From contig CAJKQX010000042.1 of NCBI GenBank assembly GCA_905202125.1, positions 1 to 21,761 of the forward strand: a stretch of 21,761 nt of DNA, in the 5' to 3' direction. Below are positions 14,485 through 21,746 of the stretch, in pieces. The stretch is from an uncultured Prevotella sp. (GTDB lineage: Bacteria; Bacteroidota; Bacteroidia; Bacteroidales; Bacteroidaceae). The notes beneath the pieces are model-generated. The model was not told the origin of the DNA. It saw nothing but the letters and a program-made list of their open reading frames with translations, and made no database searches. Within the stretch, counting starts at the first letter, position 1. Each line of letters begins with the position of its first letter. The position numbers were made by a program, and so were the translations under genes.

Positions 14485-14515
14485 CAAAATTACTCATATT
14501 CGCGAAGAAAACAAA
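14485..14515 (-). promoter_or_regulatory. Promoter of the accessory peptide cassette
   Basis: On the minus strand, TTTG (14515-14512) is followed after 19 nt by TAATTTTG (14492-14485), a full consensus match. The -33 TTTG is itself the end of a second TAATTTTG (14519-14512), and the 13-mer TAATTTTGTTTTC is repeated with a 27-nt period (14519-14507, 14492-14480). The start would be near 14478, ~20 nt before the first ATG. Confidence 0.7.
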
Positions 14516-14519
14516 ATTA

Positions 14520-14681
14520 AAAAAAAACATAATAATGTTAACATAAGTTATGAATACGATTAATTTTAGCAAGGAACATAATATTGTTTAATTTGTATTT
14601 ATTATGATGCTACAATATTCATAATTATTAAGTAAAATGCGGAAGAATGTATGCGTTCAGCACAGTTTTGAAGAATAAGGA
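14520..14681. other. AT-rich intergenic stretch without a gene
   Basis: This is part of the 377-nt gap between the accessory cassette and the anti-sigma-like gene. It is almost all A and T, with short poly-A runs and an isolated TAATTTTA on the plus strand that drives nothing visible. The longest plus-strand reading from an ATG I noticed is 13 codons. I see no RNA gene in it. It probably marks the edge of an inserted segment. Confidence 0.5.
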
Positions 14682-14726
14682 TAAAAAAAAATATGACCGC
14701 CGGACTGAGCATTCAGTCCGGCGGTC
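14682..14726 (-). terminator. Strong intrinsic terminator of the sigma/anti-sigma transcript
   Basis: GACCGCCGGACTGA (14695-14708) and TCAGTCCGGCGGTC (14713-14726) form a perfect 14-bp stem with a 4-nt loop. On the minus strand it is followed by ATAT and a run of eight T. It lies about 110 nt after the anti-sigma-like stop codon and would end any transcript arriving from argB or the sigma gene. Confidence 0.9.
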
Positions 14727-14835
14727 TGTCTAATATTAATATGTTATGAAAAATTTGAGAGAACCTGAAACTTCACAGTTTCGATTGTGTTTTAATTAAA
14801 CATGATTTATATAGAAAGCATAGAAATTATCTCTT

Positions 14836-15315
14836 TTATTCGATGACAGTCTGTGAGACGGGCACCGCGATGTCGCTGCGCGTCTGCTTCACCGAGTCGG
14901 TCTTGACCGTATCACCGAGGGCCACGGGCGCTCCATTGATGGTATTCCCGGTGCTTGTGACATTCTCATAGCCGTTGCGGTCGAACGACATCTGTGCGGC
15001 GTTGCTGAGGGTGAGTATTATCGCCACCACGGCAGCGGCCTTGAACAACGGAGTGAGCGACTGTCTGAAGGAGATGACACGAGCCTTGACGGGTTCAGAG
15101 TCGGCTATCATGGCCATCATCTTGTCGTCGAAATCCTTGCCGAGCACATCGGTCCTGGTTTCCGATTGTTCGTATATGAACAGACTACAATATTTCTGCA
15201 GCTCGGCCGGTACATCGGTCTGACTGAAGAAGGCGCGCAATATCTGCTCCTCCTCGAGGGACGTTTCGCCCTGCCAGTAGCGTTCCAGAAGTTGTTGAAT
15301 GTATTTATAGTCCAT
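14836..15315 (-). CDS. Anti-sigma-factor-like single-pass membrane protein
   Basis: This 159-residue protein begins at the ATG at 15315, inside the end of the sigma gene (11-nt overlap). A TTG 15 nt further upstream is possible but less likely. The cytoplasmic part opens with LLERYWQGETSLEEEQ, the type of N-terminus seen in Bacteroidota proteins paired with ECF sigma factors. One membrane helix lies at ~90-108 (FKAAAVVAIILTLSNAA). The outer part is only ~50 residues, Thr/Ser/Asp-rich, and lacks the FecR sensor domain of TonB-linked anti-sigma factors. The likely role is to hold the neighbouring sigma factor at the membrane. Assignment rests on layout and pairing, not on a clear domain. Confidence 0.7.
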   Translation of the reverse strand: MDYKYIQQLLERYWQGETSLEEEQILRAFFSQTDVPAELQKYCSLFIYEQSETRTDVLGKDFDDKMMAMIADSEPVKARVISFRQSLTPLFKAAAVVAIILTLSNAAQMSFDRNGYENVTSTGNTINGAPVALGDTVKTDSVKQTRSDIAVPVSQTVIE

Positions 15316-15817
15316 AGTTGTCTGTTTCAAGCATTTTTTCTTTCACTGCCTGTCGTGCTCTGAAGAGGTTGACCTTGACTTGGCTTTCGCTTATGTCGAG
15401 TATTCCGGCAATGTCTTTATATGATTTGCCTTCGAAATCCCTGAGTTGCATACATGATTTCTGTTTCTCAGGCAGCCGGTCGACGAGGTCCTTGATCATT
15501 GCGATGCGGTCGTTCATCGATGTCTGTTCCAAAGGGTTGGATGAGCTGTCCTCAGCGTCCATGTCGGGCCTGTCGAGCGATGTGTTCCGCCGATCGGCTC
15601 TCTTGATGCGGTCGAGCGCAAGGTTTCGGCATATTGTCAGGCTGAACGCCTCGATGGAGTCTATTCTGTCCCAGCTGTCGCGCCGATTCCATACTTTGAC
15701 CAATGTATCCTGCACGATGTCTTCCGCCTCGGCGGCATCCATTGTGATGCGCAATGCCATGCGGTAAAGGACATTCTTGAGAGGCAATACATCGTTGCGG
15801 AAACTGATTTTTCTCAT
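15305..15817 (-). CDS. ECF-type RNA polymerase sigma factor
   Basis: The 170-residue protein has sigma region 2 (~13-75, with AEDIVQDTLVKVWNR for core binding and -10 recognition) and sigma region 4 (~108-160, with LPEKQKSCMQLRDFEG and a helix-turn-helix IAGILDISESQVKVNLFRAR). There are no regions 1 or 3, as expected for group 4 sigma factors. Its stop overlaps the start of the anti-sigma-like gene, so the pair is translationally coupled. An ECF-like promoter lies just upstream, suggesting autoregulation. The stimulus is unknown; no SusCD or TonB receptor genes are attached. Confidence 0.92.
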   Translation of the reverse strand: MRKISFRNDVLPLKNVLYRMALRITMDAAEAEDIVQDTLVKVWNRRDSWDRIDSIEAFSLTICRNLALDRIKRADRRNTSLDRPDMDAEDSSSNPLEQTSMNDRIAMIKDLVDRLPEKQKSCMQLRDFEGKSYKDIAGILDISESQVKVNLFRARQAVKEKMLETDNYGL

Positions 15818-15831
15818 CTGTCTGCTTATAT

Positions 15832-15857
15832 GACGACTATGTGAAGGAAAAGTTACA
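15832..15857 (-). promoter_or_regulatory. ECF-type promoter of the sigma gene
   Basis: On the minus strand TGTAAC (15857-15852) is followed after 16 nt by CGTC (15835-15832), the '-AAC ... CGTC' pattern of many autoregulated ECF sigma factors. Transcription would start roughly 8-10 nt before the ATG, leaving a very short leader. Confidence 0.6.
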
Positions 15858-15873
15858 GGACTTTTGCTTTTTC

Positions 15874-15892
15874 ACATTGTTTAACACAATGT
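15874..15892. other. Short hairpin between argB and the sigma gene
   Basis: ACATTGT, a 5-nt loop and ACAATGT form a 7-bp stem 7 nt after the argB stop. On the minus strand it is followed by GAAAAAGC rather than a U-run. It is at best an mRNA end-protecting stem, not a clear terminator. Confidence 0.4.
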
Positions 15893-15899
15893 ACGATTT

Positions 15900-16673
15900 T
15901 TATTTGGATATCACGGTGCCATGTGCTCCGTCGATGGCGGTGGCTTTGGTGATGACCACGCGTCCCACTCCGGCATCGATGGCATCGAGAGCATTCTCTA
16001 TTTTGGGCATCATGCCGCCGGTGATCACGCCCTCTGAGACATAGCGCGCATAGTCTTGGCGAGTAATTGTGGGTATCACGCTGTCGTCATCATCCGGATT
16101 GGCGAGCACACCTTTCTTCTCGAAGCAATATATGAGCGTCACGTCGTAGAGCCGGGCGAGCCCCTTTGCCACAGCCGAAGCGATGGTATCGGCATTGGTA
16201 TTGAGCATCGAGCCCTGTCCGTCGTGCGTCAGCGGAGCCATCACGGGAGTTGCTCCGGCCTCGATGAGTGTGTGCAGACAGTCGGCATCGACACGTTCCA
16301 CATCTCCCACAAAACCGAAATCCACTCCGTTTCTGACGGGTCGGCGATGCGATCGCATCACATCCATATCGGCACCGGTGAGTCCGATGGCATTGACACC
16401 GTTGGCCTGCATCCGCGCCACGATATTCTTGTTGATCAGTCCGCCGTACACCATCGTCACCACCTCAAGCATATCGCGGTCGGTGATGCGTCGTCCGTCC
16501 ACCATGCGGCTTTCGATACCGAGGGCCGAAGCGATCTTTGTGGCGCGTCGTCCGCCTCCGTGCACGAGCATTTTCGGACCGGAGATATTGCAGAAATCGC
16601 GTATGAGGCATTCCAACTGGGCCTCATCCTCCACCACGGCGCCGCCCACCTTTACTATTGTAAGTTTGTTCAT
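15900..16673 (-). CDS. argB: Acetylglutamate kinase
   Basis: This 257-residue amino-acid-kinase-fold enzyme should phosphorylate N-acetyl-L-glutamate with ATP, the second step of arginine synthesis. Visible motifs are KVGGAVVE (8-15), LVHGGGRRAT for substrate and phosphate binding, and NTNADTIASAVAKGLA near the C-terminal ATP lobe. Length is typical of short ArgB forms; the N-terminal extension linked to arginine feedback in some bacteria is absent. In Bacteroides fragilis the pathway uses succinylated intermediates at the transcarbamylase step; the acyl group used here cannot be read from sequence. It follows speA by 77 nt on the same strand. Confidence 0.92.
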   Translation of the reverse strand: MNKLTIVKVGGAVVEDEAQLECLIRDFCNISGPKMLVHGGGRRATKIASALGIESRMVDGRRITDRDMLEVVTMVYGGLINKNIVARMQANGVNAIGLTGADMDVMRSHRRPVRNGVDFGFVGDVERVDADCLHTLIEAGATPVMAPLTHDGQGSMLNTNADTIASAVAKGLARLYDVTLIYCFEKKGVLANPDDDDSVIPTITRQDYARYVSEGVITGGMMPKIENALDAIDAGVGRVVITKATAIDGAHGTVISK

Positions 16674-16750
16674 CGGTTGTTCTTTTTAATATATTATGGT
16701 ATCGTACCGCCTTTTCCGTCGGTCGGCGGCGGCGATACGCACCATCCACA

Positions 16751-18643
16751 TCATTCAAGATAAGTGTATCCGTAGAGTCCCGAGCGATAGTTGGACAGGA
16801 ACTCCTTGCCCTCCTCGAGCGATATCTTGCCCTGCTTCACGCTCTTTGTGACCCATATCTCAAGTTGTCTGACGAGTCTTTTGGGATTGTACTGCACGTA
16901 GTCGAGCACCTCCTCCACCGTCTCGCCGTCGAATATCTGGTCGATGTGATACTTGTTGTCCTTCACCGAGATGTGCACGGCGTTGGTATCGCCGAAGAGG
17001 TTGTGCATGTCGCCCAGGATTTCCTGATAGGCTCCCACGAGAAACACTCCGAGGTAATAGTCCTCGTTCTTTCTCGGCGTGTGGACCGGAAGGACATGAG
17101 ATACATTGCGGTTGGTCACGAAGTTGGCCACCTTGCCGTCCGAGTCGCACGTGATATCCTGGAGCGTGGCGTTGCGTGTGGGGCGCTCGTCGAGCCGTTG
17201 TATCGGCATGATGGGGAACAGTTGGTCGATGGCCCATGAGTCGGGCAGCGACTGGAAGAGCGAGAAATTGCAGAAATACTTGTCGGCAAGGAGTTTGTCG
17301 AGGTTCTTCAGTTCGTCGGGCATGTGCTTCAACGATTTGGCGAGATTGTTCACCTCACGGCACACGCTCCAGTACATGCTCTCTATCTCGGCCCGTGTCT
17401 TCAGGCTGACTATGCCGTGCGAGAAGAGGTCGAGGGCCTCATCGCGTATCTGCTCGGCGTCATGCCAGTCCTCGAGCATGGTGCGCGGATTGAGATTCTC
17501 CCATATCTCGTACAGTTCCTTGACCAGTTGATGGTCCTTGTCCGTCGGTTCGAAATCGTCCGACATCTGTGGCAGCGACGCCGTCTCCAGCACATCGATG
17601 ACCAGCACCGAATGGTGTGCGGTGAGCGAACGGCCGCTCTCGGTAATCAAGTTGGGGTGAGCCACGCCGTTCTTGTCGGCCGCATCGACAAAGGTGTACA
17701 CGCAGTCGTTGACGTACTCCTGGATGGAGTAGTTCACAGAACTTTCGCTGCTCGACGAGCGCGTACCGTCATAGTCGACACCGAGACCACCTCCGCAGTC
17801 CACGAAGTCCACATTGTAGCCCATCTTGTGCAACTGGATGTAGAACTGTGCAGCCTCGCGCAGGGCCGTCTGTATGCGTCGTATCTTGGTGATCTGACTG
17901 CCGATGTGGAAATGAATGAGCCGCAGGCAGTCGTGCAGACCTTTCTCGTCGAGTATCTTCAGGGCCGAGAGCAGTTCGCTGGAGGTCAGACCGAACTTGC
18001 TGGCGTCACCTCCGCTGTCCTCCCACTTGCCCGACCCGCTCGAAGCCAGTTTGATTCTTATGCCCAGGTTTGGCATGACATTGAATTTCTTGGCGGCCTT
18101 GGCGATGATCTCCAGTTCGTTGAGTTTCTCCACGACGATGAATATGCGCTTGCCCATCTTCTGTGCGAGCAGCGCCAGTTCGATGTAGCTCTGGTCCTTG
18201 TATCCGTTGCAGATGATGAGCGAGTCGCTCTGACACTGGAGTGCTATGACGGCATGCAACTCGGGTTTGGAACCCGTCTCCAGTCCGAGATTGAACTTGC
18301 GGCCGTGCGAGATGATCTCTTCCACCACCGGCTGCATCTGGTTCACCTTGATAGGATAAATGATGAAGTTTTCCGCCTTGTAGTCATACTCTTTGGCGGC
18401 GATATTGAAGCAGTTCGCCGTTTTTTCTATTCTGTTGTCCAGAATGTCCGGAAATCGCAACAATACGGGCGTTGTCACATCGCGCAAAGCGAGCTCGTCC
18501 ATCACGTCGCGCAAGTCTATCTGCGTGTTGTCCTTACATGGTGTGACGTAGACATCGCCTTTTTCGTTGATGCCGAAATAAGAAGTTCCCCATCCGTTGA
18601 TATTGTAGAGCTCCTTAGCGTCTTCAATTGTCCATTTCTTCAT
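16751..18643 (-). CDS. speA: Biosynthetic arginine decarboxylase
   Basis: This 630-residue PLP enzyme should convert arginine to agmatine and CO2, the first step of polyamine synthesis. K99 in IYPIKVNQ is the expected PLP-binding lysine of the alanine-racemase-fold barrel. HFHIGSQI and VDCGGGLGVDYDG follow as cofactor-binding loops. The C-terminal beta domain carries TCDSDGK, whose cysteine and aspartate complete the active site of the partner subunit. Length is close to that of other bacterial SpeA proteins. It begins 29 nt after aroK and precedes argB, so arginine synthesis and use are encoded side by side. No agmatine-processing genes are in the window. Confidence 0.95.
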   Translation of the reverse strand: MKKWTIEDAKELYNINGWGTSYFGINEKGDVYVTPCKDNTQIDLRDVMDELALRDVTTPVLLRFPDILDNRIEKTANCFNIAAKEYDYKAENFIIYPIKVNQMQPVVEEIISHGRKFNLGLETGSKPELHAVIALQCQSDSLIICNGYKDQSYIELALLAQKMGKRIFIVVEKLNELEIIAKAAKKFNVMPNLGIRIKLASSGSGKWEDSGGDASKFGLTSSELLSALKILDEKGLHDCLRLIHFHIGSQITKIRRIQTALREAAQFYIQLHKMGYNVDFVDCGGGLGVDYDGTRSSSSESSVNYSIQEYVNDCVYTFVDAADKNGVAHPNLITESGRSLTAHHSVLVIDVLETASLPQMSDDFEPTDKDHQLVKELYEIWENLNPRTMLEDWHDAEQIRDEALDLFSHGIVSLKTRAEIESMYWSVCREVNNLAKSLKHMPDELKNLDKLLADKYFCNFSLFQSLPDSWAIDQLFPIMPIQRLDERPTRNATLQDITCDSDGKVANFVTNRNVSHVLPVHTPRKNEDYYLGVFLVGAYQEILGDMHNLFGDTNAVHISVKDNKYHIDQIFDGETVEEVLDYVQYNPKRLVRQLEIWVTKSVKQGKISLEEGKEFLSNYRSGLYGYTYLE

Positions 18644-18672
18644 TTACGGTATGTTTTATTGTGAATATTCAT

Positions 18673-19206
18673 TTAAGATAAGTGAAGCATCCGTTTGATT
18701 TCGTCGACCGATATCCTTATCTTCTCATAACTGTCCAGGAGGTTCACGTTGAGCGTGTGTTTCGCCTTCGAATAGAAGGGCGACCGACGTTCGAGCTGTT
18801 CGCGGATGAAGGTCTCCACCTCCTCGGGTGTCTTGTCGAGGAGGAGCGGTCGTACCGTCTTTCCCATCTTCAGATGCTTGTGCAGCACCTCGGGGTCGGC
18901 CTTGAGATACACCGTCTCGCCCTGCGAGTTCATATAGTCCATGTTGTCGAAGAAGCACGGTGTGCCTCCGCCGCAGCTGATGACGACATTCTCAAACTCC
19001 GCCACCTCGTGCAGCATGTTATGCTCTATGAGTCGGAAACCGTCCTCGCCGCGCTCGTCGAAGAGTTGTTTCACCGTCTTGCGCATTCTCCCTTCGATAT
19101 ACCAATCGAGGTCATAGAAATCCAGTCCGAGTTCTTTGGCCAGCGCCTTGCCCACGGTGGTCTTGCCTGCGCCCATGTATCCGACGATGATTATCCTTTT
19201 GTTCAT
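18673..19206 (-). CDS. aroK: Shikimate kinase
   Basis: The 177-residue enzyme phosphorylates shikimate at the 3-hydroxyl with ATP in the pathway to chorismate. It shows the P-loop GYMGAGKTT (9-17), DLD (32-34) for Mg2+ and shikimate, and CGGGTP for substrate binding. RPLL lies in the lid region. The start at 19206 is chosen because its ATG overlaps the topA stop (ATGA) and places the P-loop at the usual position; a longer reading to 19266 would add 20 residues with no family match. Translation is probably coupled to topA. Confidence 0.94.
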   Translation of the reverse strand: MNKRIIIVGYMGAGKTTVGKALAKELGLDFYDLDWYIEGRMRKTVKQLFDERGEDGFRLIEHNMLHEVAEFENVVISCGGGTPCFFDNMDYMNSQGETVYLKADPEVLHKHLKMGKTVRPLLLDKTPEEVETFIREQLERRSPFYSKAKHTLNVNLLDSYEKIRISVDEIKRMLHLS

Positions 19207-21539
19207 TTCTTTCTTGTATACGTGCCTTTCTTCTTGGCAGGTGTTGACTTGACTATTTCCATACATTTCTCATACGTGAGTTCGGCCGCCTGTTCGTGCA
19301 GTTCCTTCGGTATGCGATAGTTTGTGCCGTCGTATGCGATGTACGGACCGTACTTGCCGTTGAGCACCTCGAGCCTGGCATCCTCCCCAAACGATTTCAG
19401 GTGGCGCTGGCTATCCTGCTTGCGTTTGTCCTCTATGAGCCGTACGGCCGTCTCGAGAGTCACGGTGAGCGGGTTCTCCGTCTTGGGCAGCGACACGTAC
19501 TTGCCTTCGTGCATGACGTAGGGACCGAATCGTCCGGCACCTACCACCACCGTGCCGCCCTCGTACTCGCCCAACGTACGCGGGAGCTTGAACAGTTCGA
19601 GAGCCTCGTCGAGCGTGATGGTCTCCATGCTTTTGTCCGAAGGCAGTTGGGCGAAGAGCGGCTTTTCGGTGTCGGCGGCCGTGCCTATCTGCACCACAGG
19701 GCCGTATCGGCCTATCTTCACAAACACGGGATGGCCCGTCTTGGGGTCCACGCCTATCTGCCGTTCGCCCGCCTTGTGCTCGCTGCGGGCGTTCATCACC
19801 TTCTCCACCGTAGGTTCGAAGTTATGGTCGAAATGACACATCATCTCCTTCCACTCCTCCTTGCCTTCGGCTATCCGGTCGAACTGCTGCTCCACTTTGG
19901 CTGTGAAATTGTAGTCCATGATGCCCGGGAAATTCTCCATGAGGAAATCGTTGACCACCGTACCGATGTCCGTGGGCAGGAGTTTGCCTTTCTCCTTGCC
20001 GGCTATTTCCTTCTTCACCACCGACTTGAGTTTCTCTCCCGTGAGCGTGTCGACGGCATACGAACGTTCGCTGCCGTTCTTGTCACCCTTCACCACGTAT
20101 TCGCGCTGGAGTATGGTGCTGATGGTCGGTGCATAGGTGGATGGGCGTCCGATTCCCAGTTCCTCGAGCTTGTGCACCAGAGAGGCCTCGTTGTATCTTA
20201 TGGGACCCTGCGAGAAACACTCTGTCGATACTATTTCCTTGCGCCCGAGGATGTTTCCCTCGTGCATCTCTGGCAGATTGTGTGTCGACTCGTCCGAGCG
20301 GTCGGCGTCGTCATCGGTCGACTCGCGATACACCTTGAGGAAACCGTCAAACTTGACCACCTCTCCGTTGGCCACGAATTTCTCGTCCATAGTGTCGATG
20401 GCGATGGTCACCGTGGTCTTCTCTATCTGCGCGTCGGCCATCTGACTGGCAGCCGTGCGTTTCCATATCAGTTCGTAGAGACGTCGTTCCTGCGCTGTGC
20501 CCTCCACCGTGGTGTTGCTCATGTAGGTGGGTCGTATGGCCTCGTGAGCCTCCTGTGCGCCTTTGGTATGCACGTGATAGTTGCGCGGCATGCTATATTC
20601 GGCGCCATACACATCTGCGATCTCCTTTTTGCAGGCACCGATACAGAGTTTGGACAGATTCACGCTGTCGGTACGCATGTATGTGATAAGACCGCTTTCG
20701 TACAATCGCTGGGCCACCATCATGGTCTGCGAGACGGAAAATCCGAGTTTGCGCACGGCCTCCTGCTGGAGCGTGGATGTGGTGAACGGAGCCGCGGGCA
20801 TGCGTTTCATCGGTTTCTTGGATACCGACTCGACGGTGAACGTGGCGTTCTTGCATTTGTCCAGGAAGGCCACCGCCTCTTCGTGGTTGGTGAACCGCTT
20901 GTCGAGTACGGCCCTCACCTCCGCCGTCTGTCCGTTGGCTGCGGGGACGGTGAAGACGGCATTCACGCGATAATAAGGTACGCTCACGAAATTGTTGATC
21001 TCGCGCTCGCGCTCCACGATGAGTCTCACGGCCACACTCTGTACACGTCCGGCAGACAGCGCCGGTTTCACCTTGCGCCAGAGCACGGGCGAGAGTTTGA
21101 ATCCCACAAGTCTGTCGAGCACACGGCGTGCCTGCTGTGCATTGACCAGATTCATGTCCAGACGGCGCGGCGACTCGATGGCTGCGAGGATGGCGGGCTT
21201 GGTTATCTCGTGAAAGACTATGCGGTTGGTCTCGGCAGCATTGAGTCCGAGCACCTCGCACAGATGCCATGAGATGGCTTCTCCCTCGCGGTCTTCATCG
21301 GAAGCCAGCCATATCTTCTTTGCTTTTTTGGCACTGTCTTTGAGCTTGTTGACGATATCCTCCTTGTCCTTCGGTATGACATAGGCGGGTTCGAGTGTAT
21401 CGTTGTCAATGCTCAGTTCTTTTTTCTTCAAGTCGCGTATATGTCCGTAGGACGACATAACCTTAAAGTCCGCGCCCAAGAATTTCTCTATGGTCTTGGC
21501 TTTTGCGGGGCTCTCGACGATGACTAAATTTTCCTGCAT
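19203..21539 (-). CDS. topA: DNA topoisomerase I (type IA)
   Basis: This 778-residue enzyme relaxes negative supercoils by a transient 5'-phosphotyrosine break. The N-terminal TOPRIM domain has VIVESPAKAKTIEKFL and the acidic DEDREGEA for Mg2+. The catalytic tyrosine is Y287 in GLITYMRTDS, and NAQQARRVLDRLVGF and SAGRVQSVA are also conserved. The C-terminal part carries repeated glycine-rich units (GRYGPVVQIG, GRFGPYVMH, GKYGPYIAYDG) typical of Bacteroidota TopA, with no four-cysteine zinc fingers, and ends in a lysine-rich tail. It heads the minus-strand operon with aroK, speA and argB. Confidence 0.96.
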   Translation of the reverse strand: MQENLVIVESPAKAKTIEKFLGADFKVMSSYGHIRDLKKKELSIDNDTLEPAYVIPKDKEDIVNKLKDSAKKAKKIWLASDEDREGEAISWHLCEVLGLNAAETNRIVFHEITKPAILAAIESPRRLDMNLVNAQQARRVLDRLVGFKLSPVLWRKVKPALSAGRVQSVAVRLIVEREREINNFVSVPYYRVNAVFTVPAANGQTAEVRAVLDKRFTNHEEAVAFLDKCKNATFTVESVSKKPMKRMPAAPFTTSTLQQEAVRKLGFSVSQTMMVAQRLYESGLITYMRTDSVNLSKLCIGACKKEIADVYGAEYSMPRNYHVHTKGAQEAHEAIRPTYMSNTTVEGTAQERRLYELIWKRTAASQMADAQIEKTTVTIAIDTMDEKFVANGEVVKFDGFLKVYRESTDDDADRSDESTHNLPEMHEGNILGRKEIVSTECFSQGPIRYNEASLVHKLEELGIGRPSTYAPTISTILQREYVVKGDKNGSERSYAVDTLTGEKLKSVVKKEIAGKEKGKLLPTDIGTVVNDFLMENFPGIMDYNFTAKVEQQFDRIAEGKEEWKEMMCHFDHNFEPTVEKVMNARSEHKAGERQIGVDPKTGHPVFVKIGRYGPVVQIGTAADTEKPLFAQLPSDKSMETITLDEALELFKLPRTLGEYEGGTVVVGAGRFGPYVMHEGKYVSLPKTENPLTVTLETAVRLIEDKRKQDSQRHLKSFGEDARLEVLNGKYGPYIAYDGTNYRIPKELHEQAAELTYEKCMEIVKSTPAKKKGTYTRKK

Positions 21540-21567
21540 AGTTTGCTTTGATTCGTTAATTAGGTCG

Positions 21568-21575
21568 CAAAATTA
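21568..21575 (-). promoter_or_regulatory. -7 box of the topA operon promoter
   Basis: TAATTTTG on the minus strand lies about 30 nt before the topA ATG and fits TAnnTTTG. No TTTG is at the expected distance upstream, so the promoter is only half consensus. The flanking 21576-21660 is AT-rich and otherwise empty. Confidence 0.5.
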
Positions 21576-21686
21576 GACAGAACTTTTCCTTATACCTTAA
21601 TAATAAGGAGAAAAACTCAAAAATTTTACAGATTTTAAGTTTTGTCCATTTATTTTATAATTTATTTTGGTAGTTGGCGGAGCAAC

Positions 21687-21746
21687 TTTAACCCAAATCG
21701 GTCATAGACCGACAATGGACATGAATGATGGTTATCGTATTGTCTG
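21687..21746 (+). repeat. Dispersed intergenic repeat, copy C
   Basis: This is the third copy of the element, inverted relative to that at 1-60. It reads AACCCAAATCG, then AGACCGACAATGG, then TGATGGTTATCGTATTGTC. Compared with copy A there is one substitution in the last ~41 bases plus a small shift around position 21701. It lies in the upstream flank of topA, about 150 nt from its ATG. It has no coding potential. Confidence 0.8.

Noticed and set aside
15313..15330. Anti-sigma-like gene starting at the upstream TTG
   Set aside because: It adds five residues and deeper overlap with the sigma gene; the ATG at 15315 with an 11-nt overlap is the usual coupled arrangement.
15874..15892. Terminator after argB
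   Set aside because: The stem is only 7 bp and lacks a following U-run on the minus strand.
17324..18664. Plus-strand open frame (446 codons) opposite speA
   Set aside because: It is antisense to arginine decarboxylase with all its motifs in place; no recognisable protein features.
19296..21272. Long plus-strand open frame (658 codons) opposite topA
   Set aside because: It is antisense to an unmistakable topoisomerase I; its translation is His/Leu-rich with no domain, a normal shadow of GC-rich coding DNA.
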